A DNA stretch of 36,602 nucleotides. Source: Enterococcus sp. PF1-24 (GTDB taxonomy: Bacteria > Bacillota > Bacilli > Lactobacillales > Enterococcaceae). The position numbers and the translations under genes are program-made. The stretch's first letter is position 1, and each line of letters begins with the position of its first letter. The stretch spans positions 1-36,602 of the forward strand of contig NZ_JARXWL010000028.1 in assembly GCF_029893325.1 (NCBI RefSeq), read 5' to 3'. The notes beneath the pieces are model-generated. The model searched no databases and was not told the DNA's origin. It saw only the letters and a list, made by a program, of their open reading frames with translations. Shown here piece by piece: positions 26,547 to 35,693 of this stretch.

Positions 26547-28668
26547 TGATTTTTTAATTGAAGAAACTGATTTAGTTAATCATGATACAGAGTATTTAGA
26601 AACGATATTTGCTTTAGGTAATGGACATTTTGGTGTAAGAGCTAGTAATCCCTTAAAAGTTAACGAACTATATAGTGGTAATCCAGGTGGTTTTGTTAAT
26701 GGCTTTTTTGACAGTCGACCTATTCAATATGGTGAGTGGGCTTACGGTTATGCCAAAGAGCATCAAACAATTTGTAATTTGCCTAATTTACGAGGAATTA
26801 TGCTTCAAATTGGGGAAGAAGATTCTTCAAAAATTGAATGGCACGTCAAGTTAGCCAATCTTCAGTTGGATATGGCTACTGGAGTTTTAGCGGAAACTTA
26901 TCAAATTACTACGCCAGAAGGGAAAAGTTTTGAGTTACTCTTAACTTCTTTTGCTTCGTTAAAACGCCAAGAATTATTTGTCTGTAAATATGCTATTCAA
27001 AACTGTAATTTTTCTGAGCCAGTATTTATTCAACCGCAACTAAGACAACAAACTAAAAAAAGTATTACCGATGATCCGCGAGTAGCTAGTCATCAAAATG
27101 AATTAACAATGATTCAAAAAGAAAATACTTGCTATTTTCAAACGGAAAATAGTAAGCAAGAGGTAGCGGTACGCTTATCAAATAGTGACAAGCAAATACT
27201 TTCAGTTGAAAATTCAGTAACCAGTATTTTTCAAATCAGCTCTTTTTATGAAAAAAACAATTTACCAGCTCAAATCTTCACAGATTCTTTTGGAGACTAT
27301 GATGAATTGCTGGCTGAACAACAGCTTGCTTATCAAGAGTTTTGGAAAAAGAGTGATATTGTAATTAGTGGTAATTCAAAATTACAAAAAGGCATTCGTT
27401 TTAATCTTTTCCATTTAAATCAAGGCGCAGGGCGCGATGGAAAAACTAATTTTGCAGCCAAAGCTTTAACTGGTGAAGGTTACGAAGGACATTATTTCTG
27501 GGATACAGAAATGTATATGTTGCCGTTCTTTATCTATACAAATCCAGAAGTTGCCAAAGCATTATTAACTTATCGTTATCATGTTTTAGAAAAAGCTAAA
27601 GCACGAGCAGCTGAGTTAGATCAAAAAGGAGCTTTGTTTGCTTGGCGTACAATTGATGGACAAGAAACAAGTGCCTATTATCCAGCTGGAACAGCTCAAG
27701 TTCATATTAATGCGGACATTGCTTATGCTTTTCAACTTTATGAAAATGTGACTGGTGATGAAACTTTTATTGATAATTTTGGTAAAGAAGTCATTTTTGA
27801 AACAGCTAAATTTTGGATGAGCTTTGGCTATTTTTGTGAAAAAGATCAAGAAGTAAGATTTTGTATTAATGGTGTTACAGGACCAGACGAATATAGTGCT
27901 TTAGTCAATAATAATTTTTATACCAACAAAATGGTTCAAAATAATTTATTCTATGCTAGTGAATTAGCAATGCGGTATAATCTTTATGAGACAGAGAGAA
28001 CTGAGTGGCAACAAGCTGCTGAAAAAATGTATTTTCCACATTCTGAAGAACAATTGATTACACCGCAAGATGATGGTTTCTTGGATCAAGAAATTTGGGA
28101 TATTCAGGCAACGCCAAAGGATAAGTTTCCACTGTTGCTACATTACCATCCAATGATTATTTATAAATATCAAGTTTGTAAACAGGCGGATACAATTTTA
28201 GCTGAAATGCTGTTTACTAAAGATTTTTCTCAAGCACAATTATTAAGAGATTATGATTATTATGAAAAAGTAACCACCCATGATTCTTCATTATCTCGTT
28301 CAATTTTTAGTGTGATGGCTAGTCGTTTGAATAAACGAGAAAAAGCGTACAATTATTTTATGGATACAGCTTTGATGGATTTAACAGATTTACAAGGAAA
28401 TGTAGTGGATGGAGTGCATGCTGCTAACATGGGTGGCAGCTGGTTGAGTTTAGTTTATGGGTTTGCTGGCTTACAATTTAATCAAGGGATACATTTGACT
28501 AATCATTTACCAGAAGCAATTACTGACTTATCATTTAATTTACAATATCAAGGCAGTCTTTTACAAATTAAACTTACACCTGAAAGTATCGAGTGTATTT
28601 TACCTGAAAATTCATCGTTAATTATCGAGAAAAACAATCAAGAGTTATGGATTAAAAAAGATAGATAG
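26533..28668 (+). CDS. Second GH65 glycoside phosphorylase
   Basis: This 711-residue inverting phosphorylase is clearly different from the first. The general acid is E453 in VTGPDEYSALV. FWDTEMYMLPFF, THDSSLSRS (phosphate site) and GVHAANMGGSW are conserved. Its substrate-loop region at about 367-399, with FAWRTIDGQE, YYPAGTAQVHI and NADIAYAF, resembles the trehalose / glucosylglycerol phosphorylase type rather than maltose phosphorylase; this is from memory. At 711 residues it is shorter than most family members (about 750-790). It starts inside the end of the permease gene. With the first GH65 enzyme it would widen the range of disaccharides converted to beta-glucose 1-phosphate for PgmB. 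Confidence 0.87.
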   Translation: MAKNNDFLIEETDLVNHDTEYLETIFALGNGHFGVRASNPLKVNELYSGNPGGFVNGFFDSRPIQYGEWAYGYAKEHQTICNLPNLRGIMLQIGEEDSSKIEWHVKLANLQLDMATGVLAETYQITTPEGKSFELLLTSFASLKRQELFVCKYAIQNCNFSEPVFIQPQLRQQTKKSITDDPRVASHQNELTMIQKENTCYFQTENSKQEVAVRLSNSDKQILSVENSVTSIFQISSFYEKNNLPAQIFTDSFGDYDELLAEQQLAYQEFWKKSDIVISGNSKLQKGIRFNLFHLNQGAGRDGKTNFAAKALTGEGYEGHYFWDTEMYMLPFFIYTNPEVAKALLTYRYHVLEKAKARAAELDQKGALFAWRTIDGQETSAYYPAGTAQVHINADIAYAFQLYENVTGDETFIDNFGKEVIFETAKFWMSFGYFCEKDQEVRFCINGVTGPDEYSALVNNNFYTNKMVQNNLFYASELAMRYNLYETERTEWQQAAEKMYFPHSEEQLITPQDDGFLDQEIWDIQATPKDKFPLLLHYHPMIIYKYQVCKQADTILAEMLFTKDFSQAQLLRDYDYYEKVTTHDSSLSRSIFSVMASRLNKREKAYNYFMDTALMDLTDLQGNVVDGVHAANMGGSWLSLVYGFAGLQFNQGIHLTNHLPEAITDLSFNLQYQGSLLQIKLTPESIECILPENSSLIIEKNNQELWIKKDR

Positions 28669-28705
28669 AGTAATCTTTTAGCTAACTAAAAAGGGAAGTG
28701 AGAAA

Positions 28706-29737
28706 ATGCGTGCAACAATTCGTGAGGTTGCCAAAGTTGCTGGTGTTTCAATAGCGACAGTTTCTAAAGTTTTCAATGGTTATAGTGATGTAAATCATGA
28801 AACAAAAGAGCGTATTTTAGAAGTGGCAAAGCAACTAGACTATGCACCTAATATGGCAGCACGTACTTTATCTTCTAAAAAGCAACAAACGATTGCGTTA
28901 ATTTTAAATGAACTAAACTTCAATCGTAAATCGACAATGCCCCTAGAAGTTCTTGATGGGGTACATGAATTTACTGAACAATCAGATTATGAGTTTGTTT
29001 TTTATGGAACAAGTACGGAAAAACAGAAAGATAAAACCTTTCGCCAATTTTGTTATGAACATAACATTTCTGGTGTGGTGATTCAAGGGCTGAAAATGAC
29101 AGATCCTTACTATCAAGAAATTCGCGAAACTAATTTACCTACAGTTCTAATTGATATCGTGGTGGATAATCCTAAGGTTGGTACTGTTGCGATTGATAAT
29201 GAAGCAGCCGCTTATGAAGCTGTTGATTATTTAATTAGAAATAATCATCATAAAATTGGGATGATTAATGGGAGTCGTAATGCAAATGTCAGTATTTTTC
29301 GGGAAGCTGGCTATCGTAAAGCGTTAGAAAGACATCACATCGTAGTAAATGAAGAGTATATTCAATATGCCAATTACGAAGAAGATATTGCTTATTTTAT
29401 CACTAAAAATTTATTGAACAATCATAGTGATATTACAGCATTGTTTTGTGCTAGTGATATTATGGCGATTGGTGCTATGCGCGCAATTAAAGATATGGGG
29501 AAAAATGTACCAGGAGATATCTCCATTATTGGTTTTGATGACATTGTTTTAGCTTCCTATGTTACGCCAACTTTAACTTCTGTAGCACAAGATATGCAAA
29601 AAATTGGTTATGAAGCAGCGGCTCTTTTAACGGATATTATCAATAAGGAAATGAAGGATACAGAAAATTTCAGAATAATCCCTCATGAAATTAAATATCG
29701 AGAAAGTGTTAAAGAAGGGATAAAAAATGCAGATTAA
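28706..29737 (+). CDS. LacI-family transcription regulator
   Basis: This 343-residue regulator has an N-terminal helix-turn-helix ([21 protein letters not shown], residues 3-23) and the hinge helix ([14 protein letters not shown], about 51-64). A sugar-binding core follows, with [16 protein letters not shown] and [19 protein letters not shown]. It is encoded within the operon it probably controls, between the second GH65 gene and the sucrose phosphorylase gene, and overlaps the latter by 11 bases. The AAAACGTTTT-type sites at 20165 and 21032 are its likely operators. The inducer is unknown. Confidence 0.93.
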   Translation: MRATIREVAKVAGVSIATVSKVFNGYSDVNHETKERILEVAKQLDYAPNMAARTLSSKKQQTIALILNELNFNRKSTMPLEVLDGVHEFTEQSDYEFVFYGTSTEKQKDKTFRQFCYEHNISGVVIQGLKMTDPYYQEIRETNLPTVLIDIVVDNPKVGTVAIDNEAAAYEAVDYLIRNNHHKIGMINGSRNANVSIFREAGYRKALERHHIVVNEEYIQYANYEEDIAYFITKNLLNNHSDITALFCASDIMAIGAMRAIKDMGKNVPGDISIIGFDDIVLASYVTPTLTSVAQDMQKIGYEAAALLTDIINKEMKDTENFRIIPHEIKYRESVKEGIKNAD

Positions 29738-31169
29738 AAATCAAGTAATGTTGATTACTTACGCTGATAGTTTAGGTAAAGATTTACAAGAACTTCATCA
29801 AGTTCTTTCAATGTATTTAGAAAATGTAATAGGTGGCATTCATTTGCTACCTTTTTTTCCGTCAACAGGTGATCGTGGCTTTGCTCCTAGTGATTATACA
29901 GTAGTTGATCAAGCATTTGGCGATTGGCAAGATATAGAAGCTTTAGGGGAAAAATACTATTTAATGTTTGATTTTATGATCAATCATATTTCGCGAGAAT
30001 CAGTCTTTTTTCAAGATTATGTAAAAAATCATAATCAATCTGCTTATAAAGAAATGTTTATTCAAGTTGATGAGTTTTTTCCGGAAGGTAGACCTAATCA
30101 AGCGGATATTGATTTAATTTATAAAAGAAAAGATAAAGCACCTTTTCAAAAGGTGAACTTTGCTGATGGAATTAAAGCTGAAGTTTGGAACACCTTTGGT
30201 GAAGAACAAATTGATTTAGATGTAACACAAGAGATTACTAAAAAGTTTATTCGTGAAACTTTGAAAGATATGGCAAGTCATGGGTGCTCATGGATTCGTT
30301 TAGATGCTTTTGCTTATGCTGTTAAAAAGCTAGATACGAACGATTTCTTTGTTGAACCGGAGATTTGGCAACTCTTAGCAGAAATTCGCGATGAAGCAGC
30401 AGAAAATCAAGTTGCATTATTACCAGAAATTCATGAACACTATACAATTCAAATGAAAATTGCTGCTCATGATTATTTTGTGTATGATTTTGCTTTACCA
30501 ATGCTGATGCTGTATTCCTTGTATAGCGGAAAAACGCAACAGTTAGCAGATTGGTTGGAACAATCACCTATGAAACAATTTACTACGTTAGACACTCATG
30601 ATGGTATTGGCGTAGTGGATGCCAAAGATTTATTAAGTGATGAAGAGTTATTATACACTTCTGAAGAACTATACAAAGTTGGCGCTAATGTCAAAAAAGT
30701 ATATTCTTCTGAAAAATATAACAATTTGGATATTTATCAAATTAATTCAACTTACTATAGTGCTTTAGGAAATGATGATAACAGCTATCTTTTAGCAAGA
30801 GCAGTGCAGTGTTTTGCACCAGGTATCCCTCAAGTTTATTATGTGGGGTTGCTAGCAGGAGAGAATGATTTAGAATTGTTGGAAAAAACTAAAGAAGGTC
30901 GGAATATTAATCGTCACTATTATTCTTTAGCAGAAATTGCTGGCGAGACTCAACGACCTGTTGTGCAAAAATTATTTGCATTATTAAAATTCCGTAATCA
31001 AAGTGCTAGTTTTGATTTAGATGGTGAAATTAGAATTTCTACACCAACAGAAACGACCTTGGTTATTATTCGAAGAAATAGAGAAAATACTGAGTCTAGT
31101 GAGTTACGGTGTGATTTTAAGGAAAAAACTTTTACAATTTGTGAAAATGGACAAGTAATTAATTTATAA
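29727..31169 (+). CDS. GH13 sucrose phosphorylase family enzyme
   Basis: This 480-residue enzyme fits the GH13_18 subfamily in length and sequence. The nucleophile is D193 ([10 protein letters not shown]), the acid/base E234 (LLPEIHEHY) and the stabiliser D292 (TLDTHDGIG). [17 protein letters not shown] and NINRHYYS are typical of sucrose phosphorylase. It is a retaining enzyme that gives alpha-glucose 1-phosphate plus fructose or another acceptor. Relatives act on sucrose 6'-phosphate, glucosylglycerate or glucosylglycerol, so the acceptor is not certain. Since PgmB uses the beta anomer, its product must go to a general phosphoglucomutase. It starts within the LacI gene and ends the operon at a terminator. 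Confidence 0.9.
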   Translation: MQIKNQVMLITYADSLGKDLQELHQVLSMYLENVIGGIHLLPFFPSTGDRGFAPSDYTVVDQAFGDWQDIEALGEKYYLMFDFMINHISRESVFFQDYVKNHNQSAYKEMFIQVDEFFPEGRPNQADIDLIYKRKDKAPFQKVNFADGIKAEVWNTFGEEQIDLDVTQEITKKFIRETLKDMASHGCSWIRLDAFAYAVKKLDTNDFFVEPEIWQLLAEIRDEAAENQVALLPEIHEHYTIQMKIAAHDYFVYDFALPMLMLYSLYSGKTQQLADWLEQSPMKQFTTLDTHDGIGVVDAKDLLSDEELLYTSEELYKVGANVKKVYSSEKYNNLDIYQINSTYYSALGNDDNSYLLARAVQCFAPGIPQVYYVGLLAGENDLELLEKTKEGRNINRHYYSLAEIAGETQRPVVQKLFALLKFRNQSASFDLDGEIRISTPTETTLVIIRRNRENTESSELRCDFKEKTFTICENGQVINL

Positions 31170-31181
31170 AATTGTTTTAGA

Positions 31182-31232
31182 AAAAGAAATTAGGAAGTTC
31201 AGTTTTTGAGCTGAAATCCTAATTTCTTTTTT
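31182..31232 (+). terminator. Terminator of the phosphorylase operon
   Basis: GAAATTAGGA (31186-31195) pairs with TCCTAATTTC (31217-31226), an inner TTCAG/CTGAA stem extends it, and six T residues follow. Confidence 0.85.
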
Positions 31233-31445
31233 GCACAATCTTTCCAATCACTAGTAAGCCAGTCATTAAGCAGAGCCCTGAATAAAGCCAGCTTTTCTGT
31301 AAATAGAAAAGTAGTAAACTTAAAAAGGAGAGTGTCAGCCAAATAATAGATAAAGAAAATAAACGTAAAGACTCAAGCTTAATAAGCCTAGACTAAATAC
31401 CATTAAGCCAGAAAAACTTTTTCTTTTTAGAATAAGTTTCTCTGG
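31219..31445 (-). pseudogene. Remnant of a small membrane-protein gene (frameshifted)
   Basis: On the minus strand, residues beginning LESLRLFSLSIIWLTLSF and ending LVIGKIVQKRN run to a stop at 31219-31221, with two clear hydrophobic helices. Upstream in this frame there is a TAG, but the +1 frame just before carries a matching start (RKSFSGLMVFSLGLL). Joining the two near 31384 gives one sensible membrane protein of about 70 residues. No clear start codon with a ribosome site was found, so this is probably a decayed gene or the tail of one. Family not recognised. Confidence 0.45.
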
Positions 31446-31455
31446 CTAAATTATT

Positions 31456-32320
31456 TTATAAAAAATCTTCTCGATAATCTTTAACATAAGTTTTAAAATC
31501 AGTGGCAGGGTGCTTTAAGATTTCTGCTAAAGTATTGGTGACTTTTTTTGCATTGCCTAGGCGAGTGATAAAGTAAAGCATAACCATCACATTAACATAG
31601 TCTTTAGGAATTTTACGAGCTAACATTGCTTTTCTAAAAGCTAATAAACTAGGTTTGGAGTAAGTAATCGGAACTTGTAATTCTTTCGTCATAATTTCAG
31701 CGACTTCATCATAAGTTAAAGCTTTAGGGCCAGTGATTTCTATTTCCCTATTAAGATATTCTTTTGAAGTTAAACAAATTGCTGCAACTTCACCAATATC
31801 TCGCGTATCAATAAAGCTTGTTTTAGCATGGCCAGCAGGAATAAATAAATCATGATCTTCTTGAATATCTTTTTGGTGAGTGGTATTTAAATTTTGCATA
31901 AAGAAACTTGGCCGAATAAAAGTATAAGGCAACGCTAATTCTTTAATCATTTTTTCAATTTTGTGATGTGGAGTCATGGGATTTTTTTCCACACCAATTA
32001 AAGAAACGAAAACAACTTGCTGAATGTTTTTTTCTTTTAAATTAAGTAAAAAAGGCCACATATCTTTTTTAGGCTGAGCCAATTGTGGGGGGACGAATAA
32101 AGAAAACTTTTGTAATATCAGTTAAACAGTTTTCAAAAGTTGTTGGGTCAAGAAAATCAAATTTTTTAACTTCCACATTAGCGTAATCTGCAAAAATTTC
32201 TTTAGCAGTTGTTGTTTGACGAACGCCGGCGGTAATTTTGATTGTTGGATCTTGTGATAATGTTTGAATCAGCGACAAACCGATATTACCGGTAGCGCCT
32301 AAAACTAAAATATGTTCCAT
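31456..32320 (-). pseudogene. NmrA-like NAD(P)-binding oxidoreductase gene, frameshifted in a G6 tract
   Basis: ATG 32320 opens with the Rossmann motif LVLGATGNIGLSLIQ and reads to a TAA just past 32070. The rest (ending YREDFL at 31456) is in another frame. The break is at the C6 run of the coding strand (G6 at 32087-32092). Removing one C gives FFIRPPQLAQPKKDMWPFL, the expected block of the NmrA / YesF-like atypical SDR family. The complete protein would be about 287 residues and might act as an NAD(P)H:quinone-type reductase or redox sensor. Either the gene is inactive, it varies by slippage, or the run was misread. It lies 2 bases after marR in one operon. Confidence 0.88.
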
Positions 32321-32322
32321 GA

Positions 32323-32736
32323 TTAAACATCGCTTGCTTGTAATTTAAATAATAGTTTTTGTAGTTGTGCTTGTTCAGCTGCTGTTAAGGGGGATAAGAA
32401 AGCCTCTAACACAGTTTGGCTAACTTCTTGATACTGAGTCAAAGCTTGTATTCCTATCTTGGAGAGTTTAAGTTGATACGCCCGCCGATCGTTAGGATTT
32501 TTTTCTCTGATTAGCAGTTGTTTACTTTCAAGGCGTTTCACAATTTCTGAAATAGTTTGTTTATCCATCTCCAAATCCTGGCTCAGTTGCTGCGCAGTGA
32601 TATTTTCATTAGCTACTTGGCTTAGTCGTTGAATCACTGCCCACTGTTGAGCAGTAATGTTGTAGGTCTCTAAGGTGCGATTTAAGCCATATTTCAAATT
32701 TTTAGCCGTATTTAACAATAAAAATGCAGTATTCAA
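32323..32736 (-). CDS. MarR-family transcription regulator
   Basis: This 137-residue regulator is a winged-helix protein of the MarR family. The recognition helix region is ENITAQQLSQDLEMDKQTISEIVKRLES, written here as two parts: ENITAQQLSQDLEM and DKQTISEIVKRLES. The wing is NPNDRRAYQLKLS. It starts with TTG 32736, with AGGAGGTG about 6 bases upstream. A dyad covering its own -10 box indicates autorepression. The oxidoreductase gene follows in the same operon, a common pairing in which MarR senses an electrophile that the enzyme removes. Confidence 0.92.
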   Translation of the reverse strand: MNTAFLLLNTAKNLKYGLNRTLETYNITAQQWAVIQRLSQVANENITAQQLSQDLEMDKQTISEIVKRLESKQLLIREKNPNDRRAYQLKLSKIGIQALTQYQEVSQTVLEAFLSPLTAAEQAQLQKLLFKLQASDV

Positions 32737-32750
32737 AAAAACACCTCCTG

Positions 32751-32770
32751 TTAGTCAGTGTACTGACTAA
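32751..32770. promoter_or_regulatory. MarR operator (inverted repeat)
   Basis: TTAGTCAGT and ACTGACTAA are perfect 9-bp arms around a 2-base centre. The dyad covers the -10 box of the marR promoter, which is ideal for autorepression. Confidence 0.8.
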
Positions 32771-32785
32771 ACAAGGAGATGTCAA
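32757..32785 (-). promoter_or_regulatory. Promoter of the marR operon
   Basis: On the minus strand a perfect TTGACA (32780-32785) and TACACT (32757-32762) have a 17-base spacer. The MarR dyad overlaps the -10 element. Confidence 0.85.
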
Positions 32786-32794
32786 ATAAAATTA

Positions 32795-33274
32795 TTAAAT
32801 TAGTGAGAATTGAACTTTCTCAAATTCTGCAACGTAATAACGGATATTTTTGTGGCCTTTTTGAATAATCTGATGCCCTTCAGCACTGAGTAAATCTTTT
32901 TGCTTTTCAATACCACCTGGATACTTAGGATTTAATTCTCCGTTGGCTTTTAAAGTTCGCCAATAAGGCGTTTTATCAGTATTTCGTTGATGACTTGCCC
33001 AAGCAGCAATTGAAACAAAAATACCTGCAGTAATTGGTTCGGCAAAATCAGCGTGATTTCTCTTTGCTAAATAGTCACGAATTGAACCAACAGTAATTAT
33101 TTTTCCATAAGGGATTTGTTTCATTATTTCATCATAAGCTAAAGGTGGAGCAAAATACATTTTTGAGCCACCGTATTTTTCGATGCTTTGCTGATCAGTG
33201 AGTATTTTAATTTTGGGCATATCTTTTGCGTCATGTAACATCGCATTAAAATCTTTTTTCTCTTCATTAGCCAT
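32795..33274 (-). CDS. MGMT-family (alkyltransferase-like) protein lacking cysteine
   Basis: This 159-residue protein has the DNA-binding domain of O6-methylguanine-DNA methyltransferases. IPYGKIITVGSIRDYLAK (54-71) matches the helix-turn-helix entry, and YPGGIEKQKDLLSAEG (118-133) the C-terminal block. Where true enzymes have the acceptor Cys in PCHRV, it reads P103-Y-W-R106, and the whole protein has no Cys. It therefore cannot transfer an alkyl group. Alkyltransferase-like (ATL) proteins, which flag damaged bases for excision repair, also lack the Cys; whether this is one is inference. An N-terminal extension of about 45 residues precedes the domain. It stands alone on its strand between marR and the peptidase gene. 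Confidence 0.75.
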   Translation of the reverse strand: MANEEKKDFNAMLHDAKDMPKIKILTDQQSIEKYGGSKMYFAPPLAYDEIMKQIPYGKIITVGSIRDYLAKRNHADFAEPITAGIFVSIAAWASHQRNTDKTPYWRTLKANGELNPKYPGGIEKQKDLLSAEGHQIIQKGHKNIRYYVAEFEKVQFSLI

Positions 33275-33371
33275 TATTGTTTATCCTTTCTCATTAAGTA
33301 TTGTGAGTTAAGCTTATCAAGGAATATTTTAAGATGCAATGAGACTGTTTTATATTTTTAATTATTTATCT

Positions 33372-33409
33372 AAAAAAAGAGTAATTGCGATTGAAGTCAG
33401 CAGTTACTC
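33372..33409 (-). terminator. Terminator after the M29 aminopeptidase gene
   Basis: On the minus strand GAGTAA (33404-33409 complement) pairs with TTACTC (33379-33384 complement), with a second short GC pair inside, followed by seven T residues. Confidence 0.6.
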
Positions 33410-33461
33410 CTATAATTATTTTGGCACTTTACTTGAGTGAAAAATAAGTTTTTTCGTTTTT

Positions 33462-34700
33462 TTATGCCCAGTCGCCGTTACGGAAAATAGGGACACGGCT
33501 ACCGTCGGCTTTGATACCGTCGATATTCATTGCTGCTGAACCTACCATGAAGTCAACGTGAGTTTGACTACGATTTAAACCAGCTGCTTTTAATTCTTCT
33601 TGGCTCATTTCAGTACCGCCTTGTAAGTTAAAGGCATAAGCTGAACCTAGCGCTAAGTGATTAGAAGCATTTTCATCAAATAAAGTATTATAGAAAATGA
33701 TACCTGATTGTGAAATTGGTGATGGATCAGGGACTAAGGCAACTTCCCCTAAATGTTTAGCACCTTCATCAGTCGCCAATAACTTCGCTAAAACATCTTG
33801 ACCTTCTTCGGCTGAAAAATCAACAACTTTACCATCTTTAAAAGTAAATTTCATACTAGTAATAGTTGTGCCAGCATAGCTTAATGGTTTAGTGCTGCAA
33901 ATATAACCATCAACATGATTGGCATCAGGAGCAGTGAAGACTTCTTCCGTTGGCATATTAGCCATGAATTTTTCTCCACGAGCGTTAAAGCTACCAGCGC
34001 CTTCCCACAAGTGATTTTTAGGTAAGCCAATTGTTAAATCAGTACCTGGGGCAGTGTAGTGTAAAGCAGTGAATTGTTCTTTATTTAACTCAGCCGCTTT
34101 GTTAGCTAAGGTTTCATCATGATTTTTCCATGCTAAAACGGGATCTTCTTTGTCAATTCGAGTTGTTTTAAAAATTTCCTTCCATAATGCTGCTACTTGT
34201 TCATCAGAAGTTGCTAAATCAGGGAAAACTTTTGCCGCCCATTCTTTACCAGCAGCTGCTACAACAGTCCAGCTTACGCGATTGGCTTGGGTTGCTTCTC
34301 GCAGATTCATTAAAGCTTTGCCCGTAGCGCTTTGATAAGTAGCTACTCGGTCAGTATCAACGCCAGCTAGTGCATCTGGATTAGCAGAAACAATGCTGAT
34401 ACGACTTGCACCTTTGGATACCCAGTCATCTGTTTGATCAATTCGATATTGCGGCACATTTTCAAGACGATCGCTGTCAGCATGGGTTAAAAATTCTTTT
34501 TGAATGAAATCATCTGTCCATTGTAAAATAACTTCAGCTGCGCCTAATTTATAAGCGTGAGCTGTTACTAAACGAGCAAGGGGTGCTTGGTCGATACTTA
34601 CTTGAATAACAACAGTATGACCTTTTTGCACATTAACACCAACTTCAGCAATCAGCTGGGCATATTTTTCTAAATTTTTTTCAAATTCTATGGTTGACAT
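33462..34700 (-). CDS. M29-family metallo-aminopeptidase (AmpS/PepS type)
   Basis: This 412-residue cytoplasmic enzyme removes N-terminal residues from peptides with a two-metal centre. Expected ligands of family M29 are present: Glu in NMPTEEVFTAP, Glu in LGEVALVP, Glu and His in LFDENASNHLALG, and His and Asp in THVDFMVG. Length matches PepS/AmpS (about 410). AGGAGG precedes ATG 34700 by 8 bases. It is divergent from the TetR gene and has its own promoter. Confidence 0.94.
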   Translation of the reverse strand: MSTIEFEKNLEKYAQLIAEVGVNVQKGHTVVIQVSIDQAPLARLVTAHAYKLGAAEVILQWTDDFIQKEFLTHADSDRLENVPQYRIDQTDDWVSKGASRISIVSANPDALAGVDTDRVATYQSATGKALMNLREATQANRVSWTVVAAAGKEWAAKVFPDLATSDEQVAALWKEIFKTTRIDKEDPVLAWKNHDETLANKAAELNKEQFTALHYTAPGTDLTIGLPKNHLWEGAGSFNARGEKFMANMPTEEVFTAPDANHVDGYICSTKPLSYAGTTITSMKFTFKDGKVVDFSAEEGQDVLAKLLATDEGAKHLGEVALVPDPSPISQSGIIFYNTLFDENASNHLALGSAYAFNLQGGTEMSQEELKAAGLNRSQTHVDFMVGSAAMNIDGIKADGSRVPIFRNGDWA

Positions 34701-34737
34701 AAAAAATCCTCCTCTTGATAAACATCAAATCAAGAAT

Positions 34738-34766
34738 ATGATAACACTGCCTAGAAAAGAATACAA
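34738..34766 (-). promoter_or_regulatory. Promoter of the M29 aminopeptidase gene
   Basis: On the minus strand TTGTAT (34761-34766) and TATCAT (34738-34743) are 17 bases apart, about 38 bases before the start codon. Confidence 0.65.
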
Positions 34767-34861
34767 ATAAAATAATTTAGCATATTTTATTTCATATTTA
34801 GTGTTTTTCCCTTGATAAAATGACAAAAAAATAAATTGGAAATATTGATATGACAATACAT

Positions 34862-34889
34862 TTGCACTTTAAAAAAAACGTGGTAAAAT
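34862..34889 (+). promoter_or_regulatory. Promoter of the tetR-family gene
   Basis: TTGCAC (34862-34867) and TAAAAT (34884-34889) have a 16-base spacer, about 57 bases before the start codon. Confidence 0.6.
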
Positions 34890-34946
34890 AATAACAAGAG
34901 TTGTTTTGGAAGCGGTATATGGAAAGTAAAGAAGGAGCGAACAGAA

Positions 34947-35522
34947 ATGGCAAGAAGAAAAACAATAACAAGAGAACAAATATTGAAAGCTGCTTATGAA
35001 ATTGTTGCTACTGAGGGCTTTTCCAAATTTACAGCCCGCAATATAGCCCATAAAATGAAATGTTCCACACAACCAATCTATTTAGAATTTGAAAATATGC
35101 AAGAATTAAAAGACGTTCTATTAGATAAATTATACGACCAATTAGCTAATAAATATTTTACACAAGAATATACGGGGAAACCTGTACTTGATTTAGTTTT
35201 AAGCTATATTCATTTTGCGAAAGAACATAAGCAATTATATCGGGCTTTGTATTTTGAAGAATCTGGTGAAGACAACCGTATGAGTCGTTTTTCTGAAGAT
35301 TATTTTCGGAATGTCGTTCAAAAAGACGCCTATTTCAAAGATTTAACGGTTGAGCAAATAGACAGTTTGCATATGGGCTGCTGGATTGTGGCAACCGGCG
35401 TGGCAACGTTAATGTCTTCAGGGATTATTAATGTCAGTGATGAAGAAATTACAGCTTTGATTGATGAAACGGTAGCTAGTGTGATTGACAGAGGCACGAA
35501 AGTTATTTTTAAAGAAACCTAA
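34947..35522 (+). CDS. TetR-family transcription regulator
   Basis: This 191-residue regulator has an N-terminal TetR helix-turn-helix (ITREQILKAAYEIVATEG, then FTARNIAHKMKCSTQPIYLEF; residues 7-49). A helical ligand domain follows. AAGGAG lies 10 bases before ATG 34947. It is divergent from the aminopeptidase gene and followed by a terminator, so it is transcribed alone. Its target and ligand cannot be told; no clear operator was identified in the gap. Confidence 0.9.
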   Translation: MARRKTITREQILKAAYEIVATEGFSKFTARNIAHKMKCSTQPIYLEFENMQELKDVLLDKLYDQLANKYFTQEYTGKPVLDLVLSYIHFAKEHKQLYRALYFEESGEDNRMSRFSEDYFRNVVQKDAYFKDLTVEQIDSLHMGCWIVATGVATLMSSGIINVSDEEITALIDETVASVIDRGTKVIFKET

Positions 35523-35534
35523 AATAATAAATAG

Positions 35535-35581
35535 AACTCATTAGCTGATAAAAATTCTGATTTATCAGCTAGTGAGTTTTT
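35535..35581 (+). terminator. Terminator after the tetR-family gene
   Basis: AACTCATTAGCTGATAAA pairs with TTTATCAGCTAGTGAGTT over 18 bp with one wobble, around an 8-base loop, then a T-run. Confidence 0.9.
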
Positions 35582-35693
35582 GTTAAAAAAGATTTTCGTC
35601 GAGTTATCTTACTTGGATTTTTGTGAAAAAACAAGTATGCTAAAAAAGGAAACCGTTTATTGTGTTTTGTACTAAAAAATGAAATAGGAGCTG

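Noticed and set aside
34869-35072. Minus-strand Cys/Ser/Phe-rich frame across the tetR start
   Set aside because: It overlaps the tetR promoter and helix-turn-helix, and its low-complexity composition mirrors the opposite strand.
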